A stretch of DNA of 52,793 nucleotides from Sphingopyxis sp. KK2 (GTDB lineage: Bacteria; Pseudomonadota; Alphaproteobacteria; Sphingomonadales; Sphingomonadaceae): contig NZ_LYVN01000012.1 in assembly GCF_001990265.1 (NCBI RefSeq), forward strand, positions 1 to 52,793. Reading direction: 5' to 3'. Below the pieces are notes generated by a model. It searched no databases. It saw only the letters and a program-made list of their open reading frames with translations, and was not told the DNA's origin. Shown piece after piece: positions 1-8,701 of the stretch (positions are counted from its first letter, which is position 1; every line of letters begins with the position of its first letter). Position numbers and translations under genes: made by a program.

Positions 1-1
1 C

Positions 2-817
2 CCCGCCTATACCGCCGAGCAGCGTGCGGCGGGGATGCAGGGGCAGGGGCGCATCGGCCTCGTCATCTCGGCCGAGGGGGCGGTGGTCGAGGCGGCGATC
101 CAGCATAGCAACGCGCCGGCCGAACTCGATGCCGCCGCGCTGGCGGCGGCGCGGGCGCTGAAATTCGCGCCGGCGGCCGACAAGGCGGGCAAGCCGATCG
201 CGGTGCCCGCGGTGCTGCCCTTTTCCTTCGCGGCGGCCGACGGCAATCCGATGTATGTCGAGCGCGTCGAGCCGCTCTTCAGCGACGCGGCACGCGCGGC
301 GGGTGAGCATGGCAAGGTGGTGATCGACGGCAAGATCGGGGCCGACGGGCGGCTGATCGACGCGGTGGTGACGACAAGCAGCCGGTCGGCGATGCTCGAC
401 GCGGCGGCGCTCGAGGCGGCCACCGCCTCGCGCTATCGTCCGTATCGCGACGGCGCCGGAAAGCCGATCGCGCTGCCGGTGCGGCTGCCCTTCGGTTTCG
501 ACAATTACCGCACGCCGGGACCCGGCGGCGGCATATTGCGCTATCGCTGCGACCAGTTCGTGCGCGACGAAAGCTGGTGGGCTGCGACCTGGCCGGCGAG
601 CGAGAAGCGCGAATTCTATACGATGATGCTGGGGATCGGTGCGTTGTCGCAGGGCATGTTGTCCGAGCCTGCGAAGCTCCGCGAGAAGATGGCGGCGTTC
701 GATCTGCGCTATGCGGCGGCGGGGCTGGAATGCGCGGCGCGGCCCGAGAAATTGTTCGTCGACGTCATGAAGGTCGAAGGGCCGATCGCGCGGCGGATGG
801 CCGAGCAGGCGAAATAG
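2..817 (+). CDS. TonB C-terminal-domain protein, 5' partial
   Basis: The reading frame is open from the window edge, so the start is missing. Two consecutive TonB C-terminal-like modules can be seen: each has a G-x-V/I-x-x-x-x-x-x-A-x-G-x-x-x-x-A strand pattern, then L-D-A-A-A-L-x-A-x-x-x-x-x-(F/Y)-x-P, ending in P-V-x-L-P-F-x-F. A C-terminal stretch of about 90 residues has no clear family. TonB C-terminal domains contact TonB boxes of outer-membrane receptors and span the periplasm. This could be an energy-transducer paralogue or a protein that reused the fold. No membrane anchor is visible because the N-terminus is cut off. Confidence 0.6.
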   Translation, partial: PAYTAEQRAAGMQGQGRIGLVISAEGAVVEAAIQHSNAPAELDAAALAAARALKFAPAADKAGKPIAVPAVLPFSFAAADGNPMYVERVEPLFSDAARAAGEHGKVVIDGKIGADGRLIDAVVTTSSRSAMLDAAALEAATASRYRPYRDGAGKPIALPVRLPFGFDNYRTPGPGGGILRYRCDQFVRDESWWAATWPASEKREFYTMMLGIGALSQGMLSEPAKLREKMAAFDLRYAAAGLECAARPEKLFVDVMKVEGPIARRMAEQAK

Positions 818-898
818 CCGGCGATATTAGCCATTGCCAAGCCGGTCGATATCGCGAGGATGGCTCGCACCCAAAACGGACTCGACAGGGGATAAGCC

Positions 899-1477
899 AT
901 GAAAAAGACTCTGATGCTCGCGATCGCCAGCAGCCTCGCCCTCGCGGCGTGCGGCGACAAGGCGGCCAAGGACGGCGAGTCCGGCAAGGCCGCGTCGAAC
1001 GAGCCCCCCGAACTGCGCCAGCCGGGCAGCTGGAGCCAGGAGATCGAGATCGTCAAGCTCGAGGGATCCGAAGTGAAGCCCGAGGACAAGGCCAAGATGC
1101 AGCAGATGTTCTCGATCCTCAGCGGCATGACGGTATGCGTGACCCCCGAGGTGGCGAAGCAGGAGGATTTGGCCAAGAGCCTGTCCGACATGGGCGCGCG
1201 GGGCGAGAATTGCGCCTTCGACAAGAAGGTCTTCAGCGGCAAGACGGTCGATTTCGCGTCAACCTGCAAAGGCGACGGCGGCATGACGACAAAGGTGACG
1301 GCGACCGGCACCAGCGGCGCTACCGCGCAGGACATCACGATGACGATCCTTGCGAACAAGGAAGATGGTACCAAGGCAACCGAGGTGGTCATGCGTCTCA
1401 CCGGCGAGCGCAAGGGCGAATGCGGGCCGAACGACATCGCGCTGCCGCCGCCGCCGGCGCCCGCCGCCAAGAGCTGA
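899..1477 (+). CDS. DUF3617-type lipoprotein
   Basis: A 192-residue protein with a lipoprotein signal peptide: charged start, hydrophobic stretch and lipobox L-A-A-C with the modified Cys at residue 18. The mature part carries the DUF3617 pattern: a W-S-Q-E-I opening, cysteines in V-C-V-T-P, E-N-C-A-F and S-T-C-K, and a closing M-R-L-T-G-E-R-K-G-E-C segment. It ends in a proline/alanine tail. The start is supported by AGGGGA seven bases upstream. DUF3617 proteins are small periplasmic or lipid-anchored proteins of unknown role, common in sphingomonads. Confidence 0.75.
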   Translation: MKKTLMLAIASSLALAACGDKAAKDGESGKAASNEPPELRQPGSWSQEIEIVKLEGSEVKPEDKAKMQQMFSILSGMTVCVTPEVAKQEDLAKSLSDMGARGENCAFDKKVFSGKTVDFASTCKGDGGMTTKVTATGTSGATAQDITMTILANKEDGTKATEVVMRLTGERKGECGPNDIALPPPPAPAAKS

Positions 1478-1489
1478 TCGGGTCCGCCG

Positions 1490-1891
1490 ATGCTCGGTTA
1501 TGTGACCATGGGCGCCAGCGATCTGGACCGGGCGCGCGGATTCTATTCCGCGCTGCTCGGGACGATCGGCGCCAGCGAGCTGATGCGCATGTCCGATACG
1601 GAGGCGAACGGCTTCACGCTTTACGGCACCGGCTGGGGTCAGCCGGGGATCGCGGTGACGCGGCCCTATGACGGCCAGCCCGCCGATCGCGGCAACGGCC
1701 ATATGGCGGCGCTGGTCGTCGACGAACGCGCCAAGGTCGATGCGCTGCATGCCAGGGCGCTCGAACTCGGCGGGACCTGCGAAGGCGCGCCGGGCCTGCG
1801 CGGCGACGAGGGCGAACAGGCCTTTTACGCCGCCTATTTCCGTGACCTTGACGGCAACAAGCTCTGCGCCTTCCGGATCGGACCGGCCTGA
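1490..1891 (+). CDS. VOC (glyoxalase/bleomycin-resistance) family protein
   Basis: A 133-residue single-domain VOC fold protein. The opening M-L-G-Y-V-T-M-G-A-S-D-L-D-R-A-R-G-F-Y is the usual first beta-alpha motif, and the end Y-F-R-D-L-D-G-N-K-L-C-A-F is the usual last metal-ligand strand (D-x-x-G-N). VOC proteins bind a divalent metal and act as lyases, isomerases, dioxygenases or sequestering proteins; the substrate cannot be told from sequence. It starts 12 bases after the lipoprotein gene, and its stop codon region leads straight into the next frame. Confidence 0.7.
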   Translation: MLGYVTMGASDLDRARGFYSALLGTIGASELMRMSDTEANGFTLYGTGWGQPGIAVTRPYDGQPADRGNGHMAALVVDERAKVDALHARALELGGTCEGAPGLRGDEGEQAFYAAYFRDLDGNKLCAFRIGPA

Positions 1892-2481
1892 GCGCCGCGA
1901 CCTGGCTCGACCGGCGCTGGGCGCCGCTCCTCGTCGGGCTCGCGGCGGGGCTCGTCGCTGTCGCCGCCGCGCTTGTCGCCGGCAAGGGCGCGCCGCAGGA
2001 GGCGCTGCTTGCCGCGCGCTGGACCGCGCGCACCGCCGCGCCGGTCTTCCTTGTCGCCTATCTTGCCTCGACGCTCTGGCGGCTGTGGCCCGGGGCGCTG
2101 ACCGCCGCGCTGCTCAAGCGCCGCCGCCAATGGGGGCTGGGCTTCGCGCTCGCGCATACGATCCATCTCGCCGCGCTGCTGGTGAATATCATCGCCTTCC
2201 GCCCGCGTCCTTTGATGACGCTCGTTGGCGGCGGGCTCGCCTATGCGATGATCTATCTGATGGCGCTGACCTCGAACGACGCGTCGCAGCGCGCGCTCGG
2301 CAAGGGGTGGAAATGGCTCCACCGCATCGGCATCCATTATATCTGGCTGATCTTCACGATCAGCTATGTCAGCCGCGCGATCCACGCCGACCCCGCCTAT
2401 CATGTCGAAGGGCGGCTGCTGGCGCCGCTGTTCCTTGCGGCGCTCGGCCTGCGGCTCTATGCGGGTCGCAGGCGGCGATGA
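1888..2481 (+). CDS. Ferric reductase-like transmembrane (MsrQ-type) protein
   Basis: The frame has several hydrophobic helices, conserved histidines (A-H-T-I-H-L and L-H-R-I-G-I-H-Y-I-W-L) and a final R-L-Y-A-G-R-R-R-R, as in ferric-reductase-like b-heme membrane proteins related to MsrQ. The start is uncertain. The first ATG/GTG/TTG in frame is GTG at 2182, which would remove the first helices. The full family length is obtained only from CTG at 1888, which overlaps the upstream TGA. I chose the long form because hydrophobic coding sequence continues unbroken to that point and family homology extends upstream of 2182. Expected role: inner-membrane electron transfer by two b hemes. Confidence 0.65.
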   Translation: MSAATWLDRRWAPLLVGLAAGLVAVAAALVAGKGAPQEALLAARWTARTAAPVFLVAYLASTLWRLWPGALTAALLKRRRQWGLGFALAHTIHLAALLVNIIAFRPRPLMTLVGGGLAYAMIYLMALTSNDASQRALGKGWKWLHRIGIHYIWLIFTISYVSRAIHADPAYHVEGRLLAPLFLAALGLRLYAGRRRR

Positions 2482-2965
2482 TGCGTCGGCAGGGGCGACC
2501 GCATCGTGATTTTCAACAGGGATATGCAGGCGGACTTGCCGGACCGGGAAACGGGTGGGGCCATTTCCCGACCCGGCGAAGTCTCTGTGTATGAAGTCGG
2601 AGAGCCATGTGACAGATGCCAGGGACCAGCTCGCACCTATCGGTTCACCAACCTCAATTCGTCATGCCGGACCAAGGCCCGGACCAGACGGCGACGTCAT
2701 CGAGATGACACCACCACGGTCATGGATTGCCCGAAACGGGACAAGAGGGTGAGTTACAACGGGTCACGTAGCGGGTTGTCGCAATCCGGTAGGGAATTTT
2801 TAACCTTGTTTCGCCGTTTTTCGCGCCCGTTTGGCCGCAGCGTAATTTTATGTTATAGAAATTGGCTTTGTTGTTACCGTTACAAAGAAGTAACAACGGC
2901 TGGTCGCGCCAGGTTATTGGCGTATCTACCGCGCAGCAGCTCGCTAGTGGGCAATCAGGGGTAGT
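2482..2965. other. Gene-free leader between membrane protein and TPR gene
   Basis: No convincing gene. It holds a weak hairpin (CGGGAAA at 2545-2551 with TTTCCCG at 2564-2570) and, near the end, an A/T-rich patch with the inverted repeat at 2870-2897. Confidence 0.5.
2870..2897. promoter_or_regulatory. Inverted repeat upstream of wHTH/TPR gene
   Basis: Perfect 8-bp arms GTTGTTAC and GTAACAAC are separated by 12 bases. A further GTTAC lies inside the spacer. The repeat sits 68-96 bases before the start of the next gene in an otherwise A/T-rich patch, so it is a candidate operator, possibly for autoregulation by the wHTH protein. Confidence 0.4.
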
Positions 2966-4765
2966 ATGGACCGCACGAAGGTGAGCGCTGATCAAACTTC
3001 CGACGATGCCGAGAGCATCGTTGCCGACGAACTGGCGCGCCTGCTCGAATCCCCGATGTTCGTACGCTCGCCCGTGCTGACCCGGCTGTTGCAATATCTG
3101 GTCGACCACCGGCTGCAGGGCAATCGCACCGCACCAAAGGCCTATGCCATCGCGACCGAGGCGCTGGGACGCAGCAGTGACTTCGATCCCGCCATCGACA
3201 GCTATCCGCGGGTTATGGTCGGCCGGCTGCGCAACCTGCTCGACCGCTATTATGCCGAGACGCCATGGCTTCACCGGCTGCGCGTGCCGCAAGGCAGCTA
3301 TGAGATCGTCGTCCAGCATCGCACCGCGCCGCCCAGTTCGCGCAATGCCGACGCGCCGCGCGACGAGAGCACCGCGACGCAGCCCGACGCGGGCGGTGCG
3401 GCCTCGATGCCGCCCGCCAAGGCCATGCCGCCGGCCGCACCGGTGCCGGGCCGCTCGCGCCGCATCCTGCCATGGCTGGGTTTCGCCGTCGCGCTCGTGC
3501 TCGCTGCGCTTGCCGGCTGGTGGTTCGCGCGGTCGGACGGGCAATTTCTCGGTGCCGATTTCGTGCCCATGCCGACGATCGAGGTGAGCAACCCGGCGTC
3601 GGGCGACACCGGACCCTCGCGCGCGATGGCGCGCGGACTCGACGGCAAGCTGCGCGACGGGCTGCGCCGCTTCGAACTGGTGCAACTCCTGTCGTCGCGC
3701 AAGCCTGGCGCGGCGGCGCGGCAGGTCCCCGCCGATTACCGGCTCGACGCGTCGATCGTCCGCACGCTCGAAGGGCCGGTCGATGTGACGCTGGTGCTCA
3801 ACCGGGTCGCCGACGAGCGCGCGATCTGGTCGCAGCAGATTCGCCTGACCGACGAAGACATCCCCGAGTTCCGCGGCCTCGAACCGGCGATCGCCCAGAT
3901 GGCGGGCGACTATGGCGTCATCGTGCGCGACCAGTTGCAGCGCGAGCCCGACAATTATGCCCCGGGCTTCCCGTGCCTCGCGCAGTTCAACCGGCTGCGC
4001 CAGATGCGCAGCCCGGCGGCGGCGCTGCGCATCGACCGCTGCCTGCGGGCAACGCTGGTCGACATGCCGGGCGACCCGGTGCCGCTGGCCGCGCTGTCGC
4101 TGCTCCGCTTCGGCGAATGGCAGCAATTGCGTGCGACGCCCAAGGGCAAGGAAGCCTTTGCCGAAGGCCAGGATTTCGCGCAGCGTGCCTATATGGCCGC
4201 TCCGAACAGCGCGCCGGGCATCTTCGCCATGGCGCGCGCGCATTTTTATTCGAGCAATTGCCAGCGCGGGGTCGCGATGGGCAATTCGGCGGTCGAGCTC
4301 AACCCCTATGACCCCGACCTCGCGGGGTTCATGGGGCTGTTCAAGACATCGTGCGGGCTGGGTGCGGAGGGCGAGGCGCTGCTCGCGCGATCGGTGATGC
4401 TCGACGATTCGCACGCGGGTGTGCCCGCGGTGACCCTGGCCTTCGTGCATTCGCAGCGCGGCGAACAGGCCGAGGCGCTGGCCTTGCTCGATCGCATGCC
4501 GTCGCCGAGCAACCTCGAACCCCAATATCTGATGGTGCGCTCGATCGTGCTCGCGCGGACGGGCAAGGTCGACGAAGCGCGTGTCCTCTGGCGCCGCCTG
4601 CTCGACTATACCGGCCAGCCGGCCGCGGCGCCGCCCGAGACGGTGCTGCGCCAGTTCATGATAACCCCCGCGGTGATCGCCCGCGCCTCGATCGCACTCC
4701 GCGAAACGGGGGTCGTCGGACCGCGACCGGCGCCGCCGCCCGCCGGAGCGAAGCCCGCCAATTGA
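2966..4765 (+). CDS. Membrane-anchored wHTH/TPR protein
   Basis: A 599-residue protein. Residues about 15-115 match the N-terminal domain shared by many alphaproteobacterial TPR or adenylate-cyclase-like proteins (L-x-S-P-x-F-x-R-S-x-x-L-T-R-L-L-Q-Y-L-V, then K-A-Y-A-I-A-x-E-A-L-G-R-x-x-D-F-D-P-x-x-D). A proline/alanine linker follows, then one transmembrane segment near 167-187. The periplasmic half has TPR-like helical repeats. The likely role is signal sensing with a cytoplasmic DNA- or protein-binding head, but the output is unknown. The ATG has AGGGG five bases upstream. It ends 31 bases before the next gene. Confidence 0.65.
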   Translation: MDRTKVSADQTSDDAESIVADELARLLESPMFVRSPVLTRLLQYLVDHRLQGNRTAPKAYAIATEALGRSSDFDPAIDSYPRVMVGRLRNLLDRYYAETPWLHRLRVPQGSYEIVVQHRTAPPSSRNADAPRDESTATQPDAGGAASMPPAKAMPPAAPVPGRSRRILPWLGFAVALVLAALAGWWFARSDGQFLGADFVPMPTIEVSNPASGDTGPSRAMARGLDGKLRDGLRRFELVQLLSSRKPGAAARQVPADYRLDASIVRTLEGPVDVTLVLNRVADERAIWSQQIRLTDEDIPEFRGLEPAIAQMAGDYGVIVRDQLQREPDNYAPGFPCLAQFNRLRQMRSPAAALRIDRCLRATLVDMPGDPVPLAALSLLRFGEWQQLRATPKGKEAFAEGQDFAQRAYMAAPNSAPGIFAMARAHFYSSNCQRGVAMGNSAVELNPYDPDLAGFMGLFKTSCGLGAEGEALLARSVMLDDSHAGVPAVTLAFVHSQRGEQAEALALLDRMPSPSNLEPQYLMVRSIVLARTGKVDEARVLWRRLLDYTGQPAAAPPETVLRQFMITPAVIARASIALRETGVVGPRPAPPPAGAKPAN

Positions 4766-4796
4766 CAGCATCGCCGCCGACGAACAGGATCGGGCG

Positions 4797-5999
4797 ATGC
4801 TGACAATCTTTGCCGCCCTGACGCTTGCTGCCGCACCGCCGCCGCCCGCGCAGGTCGCGGTCGCCTTCGACCGCGAGGGCAAAATCGAAACGCGCGTCGT
4901 CGAGGGGGAGGCCGACCGGGCGACCGGACGCCCGCTGACCGCCGACGATCCGGTGCGGATCGCGTCGGTGTCGAAGCTGGTCGTCGCGCTCGGCGTGCTG
5001 CGGCTCGCCGAGGCGGGCAAGCTCGACCTCGATCGCGACGTGTCGGATTATCTCGGCTGGCGGCTGCGGGCGCCGGCCTTTCCCGACCGGCCGGTGACGC
5101 TGGGACAATTGCTCGGCCATCGCGCCGGGCTCACCGACAATGTGAATTATGCGCTGCCGCTCGACAGCGATCTCGAAACGGTGCTGCGCGATCCCGCCGC
5201 GTGGGACGCGGCGCGGCCGCCCGGCGGCGATTTTACCTATGCCAATCTGAACTATCCGGTGGTCGCCGCGGTGATCGAGGCGGTTGCCGGCGAACGCTTC
5301 GACCGGGCGATGGCACGGCTGGTCCTCGAACCGCTGAGGCTCGAAGCCTGTTTCAACTGGACGACGTGCAGCGACGGCGCGGTGGCGCGCGCGGTGGTGC
5401 TGTACGGCGCCGATGGCAGCGTCGAGCGCGACGAGTTGAAGGGGCAGCGTCCGGCCTGTCCGGTCGTGCCCGCCACCGATGGCAGCTGCGACCTTTCCGT
5501 CTATCGCCCCGGCCGCCATGGCGCGGGGTTCAGTCCGCAGGGCGGATTGCGCATTTCGGCGAACGGCCTGGCGCGGATCGGCGTGATGCTGCTGCGCCGC
5601 GGCGACGGCTTCCTGAAGCCCGAAAGCCTCGCGCGGCTCGAGGCGATGGCGCCGGTGCATCCGACGAGCGGCGAGGGGACGGGCGGCTTTTTCTGCGAAT
5701 ATGGCATGGCGATGCACAGCAATGGCGGCCCCGCACTCGCCGATCCCGCGTGCCGCGACGATCTGTTCGGCGACGGGCGGCTGCGGCTCGGCCATTCGGG
5801 CGATGCCTATGGTCTGCGCTCGGGATTGTGGTTCGACCTTGAACGCGGGCGAGGCATTGCCTATTTCACCACGCAGGTGCCGGAGGGGCAGAAAGGGAAG
5901 CGGTCGGCCTATAGCGCCGCAGAGGAGGCATTGGTCGACAAAGCACGCGCCGGGCACCCCGACGCCAGCCCTCTTGCCAGCCCCGCTGGGGCGCATTAG
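4797..5999 (+). CDS. Serine hydrolase, beta-lactamase/class C-type
   Basis: A 400-residue secreted or periplasmic protein with a short N-terminal hydrophobic segment. The catalytic S-x-x-K tetrad is S57-V-S-K60. A Y-A-N motif (in F-T-Y-A-N-L-N) and a late G-H-S-G-D motif complete the class C/esterase B triad. Extra cysteines in the central part suggest disulfides. The family includes beta-lactamases, D-Ala carboxypeptidases and EstB-type esterases; the H-S-G rather than K-T-G third motif favours an esterase or peptidase. It lies just upstream of acpP but is separated from it by a short leader. Confidence 0.75.
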   Translation: MLTIFAALTLAAAPPPPAQVAVAFDREGKIETRVVEGEADRATGRPLTADDPVRIASVSKLVVALGVLRLAEAGKLDLDRDVSDYLGWRLRAPAFPDRPVTLGQLLGHRAGLTDNVNYALPLDSDLETVLRDPAAWDAARPPGGDFTYANLNYPVVAAVIEAVAGERFDRAMARLVLEPLRLEACFNWTTCSDGAVARAVVLYGADGSVERDELKGQRPACPVVPATDGSCDLSVYRPGRHGAGFSPQGGLRISANGLARIGVMLLRRGDGFLKPESLARLEAMAPVHPTSGEGTGGFFCEYGMAMHSNGGPALADPACRDDLFGDGRLRLGHSGDAYGLRSGLWFDLERGRGIAYFTTQVPEGQKGKRSAYSAAEEALVDKARAGHPDASPLASPAGAH

Positions 6000-6043
6000 G
6001 GCAAATCCCAACATTCACGGCTTAGTCAGAAAAGGAATAGCGC

Positions 6044-6280
6044 ATGAGCGATTCGGCCGAAAAGGTTAAGAAGATCGTCGTCGAACATCTGGGCGTCGAA
6101 GCCGACAAGGTCACCGAGGAAGCGAGCTTCATCGACGATCTGGGCGCCGACAGCCTCGACATCGTCGAACTGGTGATGGCGTTCGAAGAAGAATTCGGCG
6201 TCGAAATCCCCGACGACGCGGCGGAAAAGATCGCCACCGTCAAGGACGCGATCGACTATATCGAAGCGAACAAGGGCTGA
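6044..6280 (+). CDS. acpP: Acyl carrier protein
   Basis: A 78-residue acidic protein with the diagnostic [10 protein letters not shown] motif; Ser37 is the 4'-phosphopantetheine site. It carries growing acyl chains in type II fatty-acid synthesis in the cytoplasm. The context is typical: fabF follows downstream with its own start, and a strong intrinsic terminator sits between the two, so acpP can be expressed at a higher level than fabF. The AAAGGA element precedes the ATG. Confidence 0.97.
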   Translation: MSDSAEKVKKIVVEHLGVEADKVTEEASFIDDLGADSLDIVELVMAFEEEFGVEIPDDAAEKIATVKDAIDYIEANKG

Positions 6281-6334
6281 TCCAGCCTGTCCGGCGTTGC
6301 CGGACGCGGCGGCGACGCCGCCCACGCGTTTCCG

Positions 6335-6382
6335 GCTTCCCGGTCCCGAGCGCTCGCGCGCAGAGACCGGGAAGCTTTTTTT
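6335..6382 (+). terminator. Intrinsic terminator after acpP
   Basis: A perfect 11-bp stem (GCTTCCCGGTC at 6335-6345 with GACCGGGAAGC at 6365-6375) is followed by seven T. It separates acpP from fabF. Confidence 0.9.
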
Positions 6383-6463
6383 ATGCGCGCGGCTCCTCTA
6401 GAAGCGCGCCGAGACGATTGATATCGGGTCCCGGGCGAAGCGGGGCCGACGAAAGGAATGATT

Positions 6464-7726
6464 ATGCGCCGGGTTGTGGTGACGGGATTGGGTTTGGTGA
6501 CGCCGCTGGGCGGCGACGTCGAGACCACATGGGCCAATCTGCTCGCGGGCAAATCGGGCGCCGGCCAGATCACCCATTTCGACGCGTCGGACCAGAAATG
6601 CACGATCGCGTGCGAGGTGAAGCCTGCCGACCATGAATATGGCTTCGATCCCGGCAAGCGCGTCGACCACAAGGTCCAGCGCCAGGTCGACCCGTTCATC
6701 ATCTATGGCATCGATGCCGCGGGACAGGCGATCGAGGACGCGGGACTCGAGGAGATGTCCGACGAACTCAAGCTGCGCGCCGGCTGTTCGATCGGATCGG
6801 GCATCGGCGGCCTGCCGGGCATCGAGAGCGAAAGCCTGCTGCTCGCCGAAAAGGGCCCGGGTCGCGTTTCGCCGCACTTCGTCCACGGCCGCCTGATCAA
6901 CCTGATCTCGGGCCAGGTCAGCATCAAATATGGCCTGCAGGGTCCGAATCATGCCGTCGTCACCGCCTGCTCGACCGGCGCGCATTCGATCGGCGACGCG
7001 GCGCGGATGATCCGCGACGACGATGCCGACATCATGCTCGCGGGCGGCGCCGAGGCGACGATCTGCCCGATCGGTATCGCCGGCTTCGCGCAGGCGCGCG
7101 CGCTCAACATGAGCAGCAACGACGCCCCCGAAAAGGCCAGCCGCCCCTATGACAAGGACCGCGACGGTTTCGTCATGGGCGAGGGCGCGGGCGTGGTCGT
7201 GCTCGAGGAATATGAGCATGCCAAGGCGCGCGGCGCCAAGATTTATGCCGAGGTCGTCGGTTACGGCCTGTCGGGCGACGCCTATCATGTCACCGCGCCG
7301 CATCCCGATGGTTTCGGCGCCTATCGCTCGATGGAAATGGCGCTGAAAAAGGCGGGCATGACCCCCGCCGACATCGACTATGTCAACGCGCACGGCACCT
7401 CGACGATGGCCGACACGATCGAGCTGGGCGCGGTCAAGAAATTGTTCGGCAACGAAATCGCCAATGTGTCGATGAGCTCGACCAAGTCGGCGATCGGCCA
7501 CCTGCTCGGCGGCGCCGGGGCGGTCGAGACGATCTTCTGCATCCTCGCGATCCGCGACCAGATCGTCCCGCCGACGCTCAATCTCGACAATCCCGACGAG
7601 GGCACCGACGGCGTCGACCTGGTGCCGTGGAAGGCGAAGAAGCGCCCGGTCAAGGCGGCGTTGAACAACAGCTTCGGTTTCGGCGGGACCAATGCGAGCC
7701 TGATCGTCAAGGCGGTCGAGGGCTGA
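6464..7726 (+). CDS. fabF: Beta-ketoacyl-ACP synthase II
   Basis: A 420-residue condensing enzyme elongating acyl-ACP with malonyl-ACP. The Cys-His-His triad can be read: the nucleophile in V-T-A-C-S-T-G, the histidines in N-A-H-G-T-S-T and K-S-A-I-G-H-L-L-G-G-A-G. The end N-N-S-F-G-F-G-G-T-N-A-S-L is the family signature. I chose the second of two in-frame ATGs (6464, not 6458): AAAGGA is then six bases upstream, and M-R-R-V-V-V-T-G-L-G is the usual N-terminus. The next gene, mltG, starts four bases after the stop, so the two are co-transcribed. Confidence 0.97.
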   Translation: MRRVVVTGLGLVTPLGGDVETTWANLLAGKSGAGQITHFDASDQKCTIACEVKPADHEYGFDPGKRVDHKVQRQVDPFIIYGIDAAGQAIEDAGLEEMSDELKLRAGCSIGSGIGGLPGIESESLLLAEKGPGRVSPHFVHGRLINLISGQVSIKYGLQGPNHAVVTACSTGAHSIGDAARMIRDDDADIMLAGGAEATICPIGIAGFAQARALNMSSNDAPEKASRPYDKDRDGFVMGEGAGVVVLEEYEHAKARGAKIYAEVVGYGLSGDAYHVTAPHPDGFGAYRSMEMALKKAGMTPADIDYVNAHGTSTMADTIELGAVKKLFGNEIANVSMSSTKSAIGHLLGGAGAVETIFCILAIRDQIVPPTLNLDNPDEGTDGVDLVPWKAKKRPVKAALNNSFGFGGTNASLIVKAVEG

Positions 7727-7730
7727 TCCC

Positions 7731-8663
7731 ATGCGCTGGCTGCTTGCAGCCCTGATGGCCTTGACGCTCGCCGCCTGTTCGGGCGGCGCGCCGCGCGACA
7801 CGGTGGTCGTCATCCCGCAAGGCGCGAGCATCGCCAAGGCGGGCGAGATCGTCGAGAAAGCGGGCGCGGTCTCGGCGTCGAGCTTTCGCAACGAGGCGCG
7901 CTTCTTCGCCTCCGACGACCCGATCAAGCCCGGCGAATATAAGATCGAAAAGGGGATGGACGCGGGCGACATCCTCGAACTGTTCCAGTCGGGCAAGACG
8001 GTCCAGCGCTTCGTGATGATCCCCGAGGGCATGCCGTCGATCATGGTCTGGGACCGGCTGATGGCCGAAAGCCGCTTGAAGGGCGACATTCCGGTGCCCG
8101 CCGAGGGCAGCATCCTGCCCGACTCTTATGCCTTCACCACCGGCGAAAGCCGCGCCGCGGTCGTCAAGCGCATGCAGGCGGCAATGGACAAGGCGTTCGA
8201 CGCGCTTTGGAAAAAGCGCAGCCCGCGGACCGCCGCGAAGGACCGCAACGAGGCGATCACGCTGGCGTCGATCATCGAGAAGGAAACCGCCGTTGCGGCC
8301 GAACGCCGCACGGTCGCGGGGGTCTATACCAACCGGCTGGGCGTCGGCATGCGGCTGCAGGCCGACCCGACGATCATCTACCCGATCACCAAGGGCAAGC
8401 CGCTCGGCCGCCGCATCCTGCGCAGCGAGATCCAGGCGGTGAACGGCTATAATACCTATAGCATGGCGGGGCTGCCGCAGGGACCGATCGCCAACCCCGG
8501 CAAGGCGTCGATCGCCGCGGCGCTCGACCCCGAGGCGAACGACTATCTCTTCTTCGTCGCCAAGGGCGACGGCGGCCATATTTTCAGCCGCACGCTGAGC
8601 GAGCACAACGCCAATGTGCAAAAATGGTACCGGCTCCGCCGCGATCGCGGGGAGATGGAATAG
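7731..8663 (+). CDS. mltG: Endolytic murein transglycosylase MltG
   Basis: A 310-residue YceG/MltG family protein that cuts nascent glycan strands and so limits their length. A LysM-like N-terminal part is followed by the catalytic region A-S-I-I-E-K-E-T-A with the catalytic Glu, N-R-L, the L-Q-A-D-P-T-I-I-Y segment, and the closing Y-N-T-Y-x-x-x-G-L-P-x-G-P-I-x-N-P-G. The N-terminus has a lipobox-like L-A-A-C (residues 13-16), so this version may be lipid-anchored and not a bitopic membrane protein as in E. coli. It is tightly coupled to fabF. Confidence 0.95.
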   Translation: MRWLLAALMALTLAACSGGAPRDTVVVIPQGASIAKAGEIVEKAGAVSASSFRNEARFFASDDPIKPGEYKIEKGMDAGDILELFQSGKTVQRFVMIPEGMPSIMVWDRLMAESRLKGDIPVPAEGSILPDSYAFTTGESRAAVVKRMQAAMDKAFDALWKKRSPRTAAKDRNEAITLASIIEKETAVAAERRTVAGVYTNRLGVGMRLQADPTIIYPITKGKPLGRRILRSEIQAVNGYNTYSMAGLPQGPIANPGKASIAAALDPEANDYLFFVAKGDGGHIFSRTLSEHNANVQKWYRLRRDRGEME

Positions 8664-8701
8664 CGCGTCTCCCCGGCTCGGGTGACGGACAGGGGGTGAC
8701 G

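Noticed and set aside
2720-5020. A 766-codon open frame on the minus strand
   Set aside because: It lies antisense to the wHTH/TPR gene, is rich in Arg/His/Ala and shows no family pattern; an effect of high G/C.
6398-8113. A 571-codon open frame on the minus strand
   Set aside because: It is antisense to fabF and mltG, both certain.
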